Source: Drosophila persimilis (lineage: Eukaryota > Arthropoda > Insecta > Diptera > Drosophilidae). From it: a stretch of 64,000 nt of DNA. The position numbers and the translations under genes are program-made. Below are positions 13,601 to 25,200 of this stretch, one piece after another. The stretch is from the NCBI RefSeq assembly GCF_003286085.1, contig NW_020825322.1, positions 496,001 through 560,000 on the forward strand, given 5' to 3'. The notes beneath the pieces were generated by a model. That model worked only from the letters and a program-made list of their open reading frames with translations. It ran no database searches and was not told the origin of the DNA. The first letter of the stretch is position 1; each line of letters begins with the position of its first letter.

Positions 13601-16600
13601 CCCTCTTTTGGCCCTTCTATAAAATTTATATTTTGTTTAATTTTTAATTTTAATTTTGTATTTTATAATTTTATGTTTTCTTGATCCAAATTCAAATTTT
13701 AACATTGTTTCAAGCTGGATTTCGATTTGTAAAAGAACAAGTAGTACTTTTAGAAATGTACCTATACGCGATGTACGATCCATATGAATCGGAACTAGCA
13801 TCAAATCGAATGACAATTACAATTACAATTATGATTATGTTATGATTTAGTTTGATTTTATTTTTCAGTTTCATTTTTATGTATTTTATGGTTTTTGATT
13901 TAACTTAAAGCAAACTCTAATTGTGGAACCGTGCTCGACTATGATTATATCCATTATATTTACGTTTACACTTATGATTTCATTTGATTTCCGCACCGAA
14001 CACGTAACAAGAGCAAAAAGCCAAAACGAAAAAATTTTCAATAAATGAAACACTTGATGAAAATTTTCGCATACTTATTTTTATTTATATATATTTTAAT
14101 ATTTCAATATTTATTTATTTATCGTTTATTTCTGTTGTATCATTTTCGTTGCCTTTCTTTTCTGAAAATTCTTTTTTCATTTGTTTTTTCCGAAACTACC
14201 GAGATGTTATCATAAAATGCGAGTGGACTGTACCCTGAACACTGGACTTGAACCTGGACCACAGCCTAAAGGGCGTGCTATCAGTCCTTATATACGCTCT
14301 TTCTCTCTTTCTTTTCACCTATATTTGTCTCTCTTTTTACACACACACACCAACAAACTGACACAGAGCTAGTCAAGCTGAGAAGCCATCGGAACCCATT
14401 GATCTCAGACAAAGACATTCCCCAGTACTAGTCCTAGGCCTAGTTTTAGCATAATCCCCCGACTAGCACGCGACACTCTCTCTAAGGCAGGAACTCCCAA
14501 AGAACCCAATCTCAAATGCATTCCAATTAAAACGATTTCCGGATGTTTTGTTCTTTCGGTTTAGAAGATGCGATATTATTTGTGTGCAAAACGGGGGTAT
14601 ACTCGTACTTATAATTTTGTGTAATGCCATTATGCTTAACGAATCTCGATTCTTATTCTTAGTTTAGTTTAGTTTAGTTTAGTGGCACTGCGACTGAGCC
14701 GAGTCAAGCCAGAGCCAGAGCCAGAGAGCAGAGATTGAACGCCTGCGGCGGAAGTACAGTTGCGCCTCGCTCGGACTATGATGTAATTGATTGTATGATT
14801 TTTAAGTCTGTATCTTTGTATCTTTGCTTAATTGTGTCTGTACCTTTTTGTAATTTTTTTAAACAATTGACAACCTGATTTGTTTCACATCTAGATCGAA
14901 GTTTATCTATCATTTTCGAAGGGCCTTACCGCCGGGCTATACCGATGCCGATAACGATAGCGATACGATTACACAAATGATACCGTTAATAATCATAACA
15001 GCAACAAAAAATGAAATATATATAAATATATATATATATAAAGATTATTATGATTACGATGATGATGAGGATGAAACTATTTAATTTATTTTATTAACAT
15101 ATTTATATCGATTAATTAATAATATTTATCACACATTTCAAATGATATTTCAAAATGGAAACAATACAAAACCAAACCAAACAACAACCAAAAAAATAAC
15201 AAACCAAAAAATGAATACAAGCAAAAGAGAAAAGAAGATATTAATATTATAAATGTATTTCAAAATATATAATTATGAGTTTTTCTTGCTTTTTGCATAT
15301 ATATATATCTCTCTATATAGTACTTATATATCAGAACACACCAAAATTTTCATTTTGATCGATTCTATTTTCAATTTTGTTCTTTAATTGAGGTTTCACT
15401 TGGAGTTTCGTTCCCCCTTCAAATATGTTCGGTTTTTTCCCAGGTTCTATTTTGTTTCGATTGTGTCTCATTCTTTATTTCGGTTCCTATACTTTTTCCA
15501 TTTCCGTTGAAACTCTGTTTCTATGTGTTCTTATATGTTCTCCTTTCAATCTCTTTTCTCTTGAAAAGTTTGAACTCTGTTTCTACTATACTTTTTTCAC
15601 TTTTGAGCATTTATTTTGAGCTAATCAAATCGTATTGGTATCTGCTTGGTTCTTTTTCTTAAATTGCTCTTCAATTTTGACTTCAAGCTCTGTTCAATTT
15701 CGTTTCTTTTGTCCGTTTCTAAGTGGATTTATGTTTCTGTTCAAGTTCCATTCAAATGTAGACTCTTATTTTCTTTTTCAGTTCCATTTCGATTTCCGTT
15801 TCTATTCCACTGCGTTTCCATTTTTCCGTTCATTAGCTCTGGTCTGTTCTGGTCCCATCTTTGTCCTTGCCTTTCTGTTCGTTGGTATTCGTTTCTCAAA
15901 CACATAAATATTTTTTTTGCGGTGCATCACACATTGACACACAGACACATACACACACACACACACCCACACGGACACTATCTCTCTCTCTCTCTTCCCA
16001 AAATTGTTTTCAGTTTTTGGTTGTGTGCTAAAAAGTTGACCCTCGCCCTTATGCTCTTATGATTTCGCTCAGTGTAATTTGAAAGTACGCTTCTTGGTCC
16101 CAATGTACCTATGAGCCGGAAGCTAAATATCGCAATATATGACAATGGCTTAGAAGGAGGAGAATCCGATCTGATTTTGACATTTGAGTTGTTGATTTCG
16201 TACCCGTACTACTTTCCCCATCCGCGCCAGTATCTCTCCCAGGGTATCGATTCGTGTTCGTAGCTGATTTTCGTTTTCAGATCTTTTCAGTTCGTTGTTT
16301 CTTGTTGCCGTTGTTATTGTTGTATTGTTGTACCTCACATACTTTTATTGTTTCGTCTGATTTTTCGGTAAGTAATTTCGAGAGACAAAAAAATCGGAGG
16401 AAGAACAGACAGACACGATGCAGAAGATGGGGCAGAGAGCCACCCACCCACCACCTCATAGAACCATTCAATCGAACAAAAACTGATCCGAGCAGAACTC
16501 TGCTGTGTACAATTTTTGGCACACGTTTTTCCCCCAAAATGAACATTTTGTCGGCATTCAAAAGAACGTAACTGATGATTTCACTCAATGGTTTCAATTC

Positions 16601-17080
16601 TCCTTTTATTAATCTATTTGTAGCCCAATAGCTGAAACACAAGAAATACCAGCAGCAAAAAAGAAAAAAATATATATATATATTTTTATAAAGCATTTTC
16701 TAATTTGTTTCTTTCTCTTGATTTATTTTCAGGCGTGTGTTCTTGTTGTTCGTTCGATTTTCAATTGAATTTATGCAAAAAAAAAAAAAAAAAAAAGACC
16801 AAAAAGAAAAGAAAAAAAAAAACAAAAAAAAGAAACACTTGACACATTTCTTCTTCGATTAAATTAGTTAATTGGTTAATTGATTAAAACCGATAATGAT
16901 TGTGTAATTCTATTGATTCATTGATACTTTAATCTTTAATATTGATTGTAATTATTTAATGCATAAACCACCGAATATCCCATACTCCATCCCGCTCCCA
17001 CTTCCCCATCGATTGATGTATGTACATATGATGTACATAGAGACATACCCTACATACATAGTGCATAGAGCACACCCACG

Positions 17081-17104
17081 CACACACACACACACACACA
17101 CACA
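17081..17104. repeat. (CA)n microsatellite
   Basis: Twelve uninterrupted CA units in the distal elav 3' region. Confidence 0.95.
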
Positions 17105-18551
17105 TAGATACACATTACATTACGTACTTATTGTAACTTCAGATGAAAAACAACCCGAATCACAGATACTTTTCCATTTCCAAGAGAGCTTTTTCTAGTT
17201 TCTAGATTTGATTTTGATCAAGCAATGCACCATCCACATCACAATTCACTAACTACCACCCACACCCACACCCGATCCACAATCCTGACCTCGAACCACT
17301 AGAAGAAAAGACTAACCCTAAAAGAGGGTAACTAAGTATTTGTTTTGGTTTTTCTGAGAGATCTGTGTGATGTGTCGTCATGTACATATATAAGTCTGAT
17401 TTTCGATTTAGATTTTCGTTTCTCCTCCGCATTGTCCGCTCGTTGTGATGTGGATCTGTGATCTGTTCTTAAGTTGCCTCTTTCTTTACCTGTACTATAA
17501 GAATACCAACATGCCATGCCTATATTTCCCCGATTCAGTTTGATTTTCAATTTAAGAAGTTATCTCCTCAAAAGAAAATGGTAAAAAACGCGGAAGAAGG
17601 CGATCATTTTAACATTTGACTTTGAGTTTTCGGTGTTTTTCAATCGGTTTGATTTGTTTTTTTGAGTAGCATCTCCATCACCCACCCGAAACCCAATCCA
17701 TGCAGCACAGCCCCTCCGACACCATCCCGTTGAGGTCATGTATGTGTATTAGCCTTAAATGTACTCCGATAGTCGTTTGAACCTAGCTTAGAGCTCCACA
17801 TACAAGAATATGTACTATATAGAACAGAGACCGAAGCGCAGCCGAATCGATCTTAGAGCTCGAATTACTTTTTGTTTGATTTCCGGGGGAATCCCTAAGC
17901 CCCACACGATTTGTTTGACTTTGGGTGATCTCGGATCCGATTTCGGATTTCGTTCTATATTCGTTTCTGTTACTTGTTTTTCGTTGTTCGTTGTTTCGAT
18001 TTAGATTGAATTGAAGCCCACAATTTTCCAAGCTCGGAAGCAAAACGACTAAACTGCCAAACAAAAAGCAATATTTAATTATAAAGCACTCTATGAATAA
18101 GACGATGAAAGGTTGATAGGAACTATACCAAAGACTGAGGCAAACGCAGATCAAAAAACATAAGAAAAACTAAAAATAGCTAGACAAAAAAAAAAAACGA
18201 AGAAAAAAAAAAACAAATCAAAATGCAAAGAATCGAAAACAAAAAATCAAAGCAAAAACGAGAGAGTGAAAGAAAATCAAAAAGTTAAATCTAAAAACAA
18301 ATATTTCTAGACCGTTAAGCCAACTGTGATAAGGCGCGATTGCCGCCAACCCCCCGCCAATGCCCCACCCTTCCCACCACCCCTAACCCCGAAAACAGAG
18401 AGAGACCCAACTGAAAGGCAATCTTAAACATAGCCATACCATAGCCGTAAGCCCTCATCTGTTTAGACGTAAGAGATCCAATAAATAAATCAATGCCACA
18501 CTCAGAGAGAAGGTGGAGATCATAGATGGAGAGATGAGATGTGGCACTCAC

Positions 18552-19350
18552 CAGTTGGGAGCGATCTCGTCGAGGCACGCATGCTGCCAGGTGGTGCGGA
18601 GCTGCTCCAGCAGAAACGAGACGGGCATCCCATGTATGTTGCCCGACTGCGAGGTGCTGTGCAGATTAATATCCGCATGCGCGTCGATCCACACCAGAGA
18701 CAGATTCGGTGTATGCTGCAGATGACCGGCCACAGAACCTACAGGTGGGTGGATCAAGGCGGATCAGACCCAGGCCGACCCAGACATTCACAACGAGTAC
18801 TCACCGAAACCGATGGCATGGTCCCCGCCAATGGCCAGAAACTGGGAGTTCTGCTGCAACATTATCTTCACCTGCTCGATCAGGGCCCGGTTGCAGGCCA
18901 TGAAGTCGGCGTAGTTGCGGATGTGATGGTAGTGGACGCGCTGCTGCTGCAACAGCGTCTCATCCACGGCATACTGCAGGTTTCCATAGTCCCGGATCAC
19001 CAGTCCATCTATTCAATCAACGTCAACGTCAATGCCAAGGCCAATAAAGTTTCAGAATACAATTCAATTTCAATTTCAATGTGGTTTTTCTTGTGTTTCT
19101 GTTTTGGGTTGGGTGTGGGCCTCTACTCACCGTGACTGCTCTGGAGCACTTGACGCAGATTACTCTGACGCAGCAGGTCCGGTGCAAGCTCGACGCCCTG
19201 CTTGCCCTGGCCCTTGGCAAAGGGCACCCCGATGATGCCCAGACTCTGTTCGGCCACTACGGATGCCTTAGCCCTGGAGCTGCTGCTGGTGGTGGTCTTC
19301 GAGCGCGCCAGGCGCACACACCTTGAGGCTAAGTTTCGACTCCCCAACAT
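18552..19350 (-). CDS. arg: Arginase, 5' three coding exons only
   Basis: Exons (minus): 19350-19131, 19008-18805, 18738-18552, all with GT-AG introns and matching phases, giving 203 codons plus two bases. Arginase hydrolyses L-arginine to ornithine and urea. The first 30 or so residues are Arg/Ser/Thr-rich without acidic residues, consistent with a mitochondrial presequence. Family motifs seen are [11 protein letters not shown], the metal-binding GGDHAIGFG, and DAHADINLH. The third exon ends with TG before GTGAGT, the phase expected for the conserved Cys that follows in the D. melanogaster protein as I recall it. The remaining 150 or so residues, including the second metal motif (DIDALD) and the TLRE region, were not found on the minus strand anywhere to the left. 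Reading into the intron meets a stop at once. A remote last exon, loss, or misassembly are all possible. Confidence 0.85.
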
Positions 19351-19641
19351 GATAGTCTGCTCGCTTCGCTTAAAACCGCTCAACTGAGGCGGAGACGACG
19401 ACTACGACGACCACAATGTTGCCAGATGAGAACTATCATGTTAGGGAAGCGTCTGATAATGCCTGGCGACAGTTCAGATCGGTGCTAACCCGCGTGAAGG
19501 TTGCCAAGACTTGGGATGGAATGGAATTAAACTGAGCTGCGATGGAAGCTGGATGTTGTGCCAGCAATAGATAAGGCGGTACAGATAACCTTGATCCTGG
19601 CTCTGACGACAACCACAACGATGACAATGACAATGGTACGG

Positions 19642-19672
<31 letters not shown>

Positions 19673-22283
19673 TGGTCTCTCCATGGGAGTGTTCTGCGTG
19701 CGCATCGCCGCTATGAAGTGCCATGTGATTCATCTGATCAGGAACCCCAACGACCAATATCAGCTACAGCTAGCTAACACATCTGTGTTGATTCCGATTT
19801 TGGTGCGGACTATGCGTAGAGGTCGGCACATTGTAGGCTTTGTAGGTACTTTATGCTTTTATTCAGAGAATTTCTTACATAGCTATAATTGCCATTATTT
19901 TGGATATGTATACGATAGAAGTACATACAATACAATATAGTATAATCATATAAGTAAATGCTGCACCTTAGGGAATGTACGCATACTCGTACAATCTTCT
20001 CGCCATATTCTCGTAATATTGCTCTTTCCATTGATTTCTACTCGTACTTGCTTTGTCTGTGTGTGCTCTATACTCGTTAAAGTAGTATTTAAGATCGTGC
20101 AGTGCCACAGCTATATATATATATATATATGTATATGTTTATGTATATATATGTATATCTATGCTTTTATCTGTATATTATATTTGCATTTGGTTTTGTT
20201 AACATTGTGGGGCTTATGTATACAATATATCATATCGATAAGGTAGGGGTATCAAGGCAATTGTTTTAAAAGCTGTTAACTGTTCTGTTCCGTACGCTCT
20301 GTTACTTTTTAAAGGGAATTTCTATTTATAGACGGATCATTTATTGAAGCTAGAAAGACCAGCTAGATCAGGTCGTATCTGGTGTATACAGTGCGTAGGA
20401 CAAGCAAAATGAGATTTAAACAGTTTCTGGATCAAATGGAATATCTTGAAGTGATCAGCATAGGACAAAGGAAAAATATAGGCATAGTTTAAATAATCGA
20501 ATAGTTTAATTAAAGCTCAATCCTCGCATGGGGCCAAATATGTTCTATAGGTTCCATAGGATGCATGAATTCACAATTAAAACGAATTTCAGATTAAATT
20601 TAGTTAGCTAAACGATTAAATATAGTGGCCATCAAATCTTACAAAAATCGAAATACAAAATTTACGTATCGGTTCCAAAGAACCTGTTCACAATCACAAT
20701 TGTCCAACTCTCATATTGCTGTGAAACGCACTGCACACTGAAGGCGTATCTTTTAGTCGCTGGAATGTGTTTGGCAGGCACCGAATAATATATGTTATGT
20801 ACATCTTCAAAATATACATTTGAACTATTTCGCTAGATTCGTGTCTTCTTTTGCTGCTATTTTAAAATTGCGTCTTCTCTACTCTGGTTAGAATTGCATA
20901 AGTAGTTCTCAGTCTTAAGTTAAGTTGCGATTATGATTACAATTACGATTAGGGGTTTCTTCGGAACATTGCGGCGCTGGGAGGGGGGCATTGAGAGATT
21001 CGCCAATTCGCATTGGTCACATTTTCTATTTAAAGCTGGGCATTGCAGGCGCATTGTGATGCGAATATAATTACAAACATTTTACTAACAATAAATCGCA
21101 AGCGGCCAAGAATACATTTCCATAAATTATGTATATCGAATAATTATTAGTTACATTTACAGCACATACATATGTAAGCCATATACTACATACGAGTGCA
21201 TACATCTAAACACCCATCTTTAACCTGTCATATGTATAGTGCAAATGGGTGATAAATATGCAGCTACAGCTGCGGTCTCAATAAGAGTGTGTGTTTCTTT
21301 GAAGGTCTTAAATGAAAGGAAGGGCATCTAAATTAAAATCAAACTCAGCTGCGGCGTTGTCCAGTCATTTGTCATTTTCTAAGTCTCTTTTTTATAGTAT
21401 TACTCGTCTAAGCATCTCTGGATAAATAGTTTGTTTCTAATATACATATCATACTTAATTTTCAATTAAGATTGATTCTTTTTCAGAATCGTTTTAGTCA
21501 CGGGACTACAACAGATAAGAGCGTCTTACTAAAGTGGATGTTCGTGGAAAAATGCGTACATTGGCTAAGATTTTTCCATCTATATAAGTCCAATTCAATG
21601 AATTATGAATTAACTAAGAAATACTAAGAAGCGTAATGCCTCATCGCGGTCCAAATGGTATAGCTTATATAGACGGTAAGCTCTTAGCCAATGTACGCCA
21701 AAATTTTGAAAATGATTTAGAATTACATTCTACTATTACCTATACTAGTATCGAAAAATCTATAAGAGATAGAAGTTTTTACGCACTGTTCAATTGTATT
21801 CAATACACGTGAATTATCTGTGAGTGAGTGTAAGTGAAAGAGTATTAGTGAAAAAAAACTAGACTTTTAAAAACTGTACGCTGGCGCTACCATATTTGAA
21901 AGTTACATTCCTTTTAAGTGTTAAAAGATAGTGATAGTGTAGTGAGGCTACAGAATTCTCAACGTGGAATTATACTCTGCAAAAGTCTACGCAAACTCCA
22001 GGCGTTTCTGAATGTCATGAATTCTTGAGCCTAATATATCATCAATTAGTATAAAAGAACATTTTCTCTTTTATGCAACCTTTTGAGAACTGGCTGGCAC
22101 TACTATTACGTTGACCGCAGCTGTATATAAATTAAATTAAAAAAAAGAGCAATGCCTTGCTTGGATTTTTCTTGAAAACGTTTTGAATCACAGTTTTGTT
22201 GTGTGGTGTCTGCTGTTGCTACTGTTGTGGGTGGTCTGGATCGGGACCAGGGGGTTGAGGATCACGAGAAGGTGGACATGTCC
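19351..22283. other. Intergenic arg-svr interval and svr 3' region
   Basis: No coding gene seen. A (CT)n run occupies 19642-19669. AATAAA on the minus strand at 20345-20340 is a possible svr polyadenylation signal, which would give a 3' UTR of about 1.9 kb. An inverted repeat lies at 21554-21698 (separate entry). Confidence 0.6.
21554..21698. repeat. Inverted repeat with 35-bp arms (stem-loop)
   Basis: Arm 1 is 21554-21588, starting GCGTACATTGGCTAAGA and ending CTATATAAG. Arm 2 is 21664-21698, its reverse complement starting with the same 17 bases and ending with the same nine. About five mismatches lie in the middle of the arms, and the loop is about 75 nt. A foldback element remnant or a structured RNA are both possible; no family is recognised. 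Confidence 0.8.
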
Positions 22284-25200
22284 TTAGTGGCGGCGCGGTT
22301 TGCCGTGCTGGTGCAACATGACGATCTCATCGCCGCTGTCATCGGCCACATCGAACTCGGGCTCCATGCGCGGCCCATCCTCGTCGTCGTCCTCGTCATC
22401 CTCCTCGTCCGTGTGCAGAATCCGCTCCAGGTTCTCCTCATCGAAGTACGGCTGAATGGTCATGCCACCTGAAAGAAGCAACATTCAGATTTAGAGCCAA
22501 AATGGAGGAAAATTTCGTAGGAACCCACGCTTGATAGGAGAACGGAACAGCTCTGTTTCACCGTCATCGCCCGCATCGTCCTCTTCCAGGTCGAAGTGTT
22601 CCTTGGTCTTCTGCGGCAGCAGCGAGAAGTTGTAATACGGCTTGTTGCCCCGGTGACGCCGGTAGAACCAGAACTGAGCGCACAACACGCACACAACCAC
22701 GCCAACGATGATCATCACGCTGGCGAAGATGATGAAGAGGAAGCGCGGCAGGCCGAACACATGCTCGTTGAACTTCAGATGGAAGACGACATTCTCCGTG
22801 GGCAGTCCACCCTGTGCCAGGTGCAGCTGCCTCGTGGCCTCGAAGTGGCGCGGTGCCTCCACTTTGAGGCTCACTGTGCCCAGGGGCACGGCGGACAGGC
22901 GGTATTCGCCCAGGCTGTTGGTGAAGTTGCGTAGGCGCTCGAGCCCAGCGGGAGCGATGACGGATACTTTGGCATTGCGAATGGGATGGTTGCTCTCGTC
23001 CAGCACGACGCCGACAATGCTCGTCGTGAACTTGGAGCCGACACCCGTCACGGAATGAGCCTGACTATTGCTGGGCAGCTCCTCGACCTCGCCGCGTATG
23101 AGGGTGAATGGGTGCAGGCGAATGGCGCCCAGGTCGACCAGCTGGCCCTGCTGCACCTCCGCCTTGATCACCTGCGACGCGTAGTTGGGGGCTGTCACCT
23201 CCAGACCGTACAGCCCTCTGGGCAGCATAAGCTGGAAGCGCGCCGCATTCCGGGTCACATTGTACACCATCTGGTGCTCCTGCAGGCGCACAAAGGCCTC
23301 GCGCAGCGGCTGCCCCTCATCGTTGTGCACAAGGCCAGTGACTCCCGTCTGGACGAGGCCCAGGAAGTTCTTGATCTTGTCGATGTTCTTGCGCCACACG
23401 GAGGCGATCTGCTTGTGGGCGGGCATCCGGCAGCACGACACGCCCAGTGTGTACATGGGCAGGTTGTACATCTTGTAGAGGAGGTTCGTCAGCCGATCGC
23501 TGGTCTCGCGGTGCCGCTGCCTGGTGGCCGAGGCGCTACACTGCAGCGGCGAGTAGTTGAACTCCGTGCGCTGGATGCTGTGGGCGAACTTTTCCAGGAT
23601 GGAGTCGCCGTGCGGGAAGTCCAGCTCGGAGCTGCCCGCACTGAAGGTGAGCATCAGGTCGAAGCGCTCGCTGTGCAAGAACTGCAGCAGCATGTCGCGG
23701 CCCGGCTCCGTTTCGGGACTCAGCAAGCGCTCGGCCAGCTCGTCGCCCAGCACAGGATCGCACACAGAGGAGCTGTAAGAGATGCAGAGTTAGCTTAAGC
23801 TCAGATGGGGTTCAGTCTGAGGCCACGCCACGCTCACTTGGTGTTGTACAGGTGAAAGACCTTCGGGAACTTCTGCGTCTGCGGCAGGAAGTAAATGACA
23901 CTGCGCTGGAGCAGCTGCATCACGGTGGCGTCCTGCAGCTTGTAGCCCTCCACCAGATGACGGATGAGATTCAGCATGAGCTCCCTGCCCAATGGCGCAG
24001 CTGTGTCGAACATGGAGCTAACCACCAGCAGCTTGTACTTGTGCTCCTCGGGCTCACCAATCTGTGGCGGAAAGAGAGTGATTCATCATAATAATGCCGA
24101 TTCCTATGTTAGATATTGGATATATAGTCATTGGCTACGATATCTCCCAAAGAAAAGTAGAATTTCTCTATCGGACGCTTGTAAGTATACTATATCCGAC
24201 TGATTCGTATACTATATCTACTATATACTATCGAGATCTCCATAGCTTTCTAACTGGGCGACTCCTGGCCATAGCAGGACTCCTATGGACAGACGGAGCT
24301 AATTGGATCAGCCACAGTAAGAAGCCTTCTATTGAAATTATATTAAGGAAAGGAGAGTCCCGTTTGTGGAGAGGTACACTTACATCGGAGGTCATCTTCA
24401 GGTAGTTGAAGTATCGACTGAACTCGTTGTCCGCATAGCCGAAGCTCGCGATCTGTCCGTTCTGGTTCTCCAGCTCCTCCAGGCGAGAGTGGATCTCGGC
24501 ATTCGTGTGGTAGCGGGTGTTCACCACGTTCTCTATGATGCGGAAGTCGTTGGCCGAGGCCCAGTGCTGGGGGTCATCGGGCATGAGGGTCACGTCCAGG
24601 CGCATATTGAAGGGTTCTGATGACGGCACCTCCACTTCCACGCGCAGCGGTGCATAGTTATCTCCCAGGACGGTGACGTTGTGCTGGCCGGGCAGTGCGA
24701 GCTTCCAGTAGTCGCCGAACGTCTGGCTAAAACTGGAGTGATTGGCTCCGTCCAGGCGGACGACAGCACCGGCAATCGGCGTGCCGATGGTGCTGTGCAC
24801 AAGGCCGTGGATGCCGTGGTGCACCTGTTCGATGAACTGGATTAACGGCTCGCGGTTTTCGTGCCAGAACTGTGGCAGCTCCCGGGCCAGAGGGTACTTG
24901 TCGCAGCCCATCTCGATCGTCAGCTCCAGGCAGCCGGCGCGCACATAGTTCCAGTCCTGCATGCCCCCGGTCACGCTGTACCACTGGGCCCCGTTGGTGA
25001 TGCCGTCGGGGAAGTGCTCGTCCTGGAAGAGTTCGCACGGCTTTCCCAGGTGCATGGTGGGGTGGGCTTGCGCATAGACCGCCGCCAGGTGCCGGAACAG
25101 GGCGTTGTCCTCGGTGGGATTCAGCTTGCGGCCATTGATGCTAGCGTCGCGCAGGCGCGAGTACCGATCGTTGAAGTCGTTCTCGTTGTCATCGAACGGA

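Larger units (their letters stand above)
9458..18485 (+). other. elav: Long elav 3' region (probable extended 3' UTR)
   Basis: Nine kilobases of AT-rich sequence with no credible coding frame. It holds U-rich tracts (about 12117-12180), an AU-rich ATTTATTTATTTA at 14110-14122, an AGTTT tandem run near 14661-14683, CA and AT microsatellites, and a poly-A tract near 16776-16797. AATAAA signals occur at 14040-14045 and 18480-18485. Drosophila elav is known for neural 3' UTR extension and for autoregulation through its 3' UTR, so I read most of this as alternative 3' UTR. The true end is not visible. No arginase exon could be found here on the minus strand. Confidence 0.6.
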
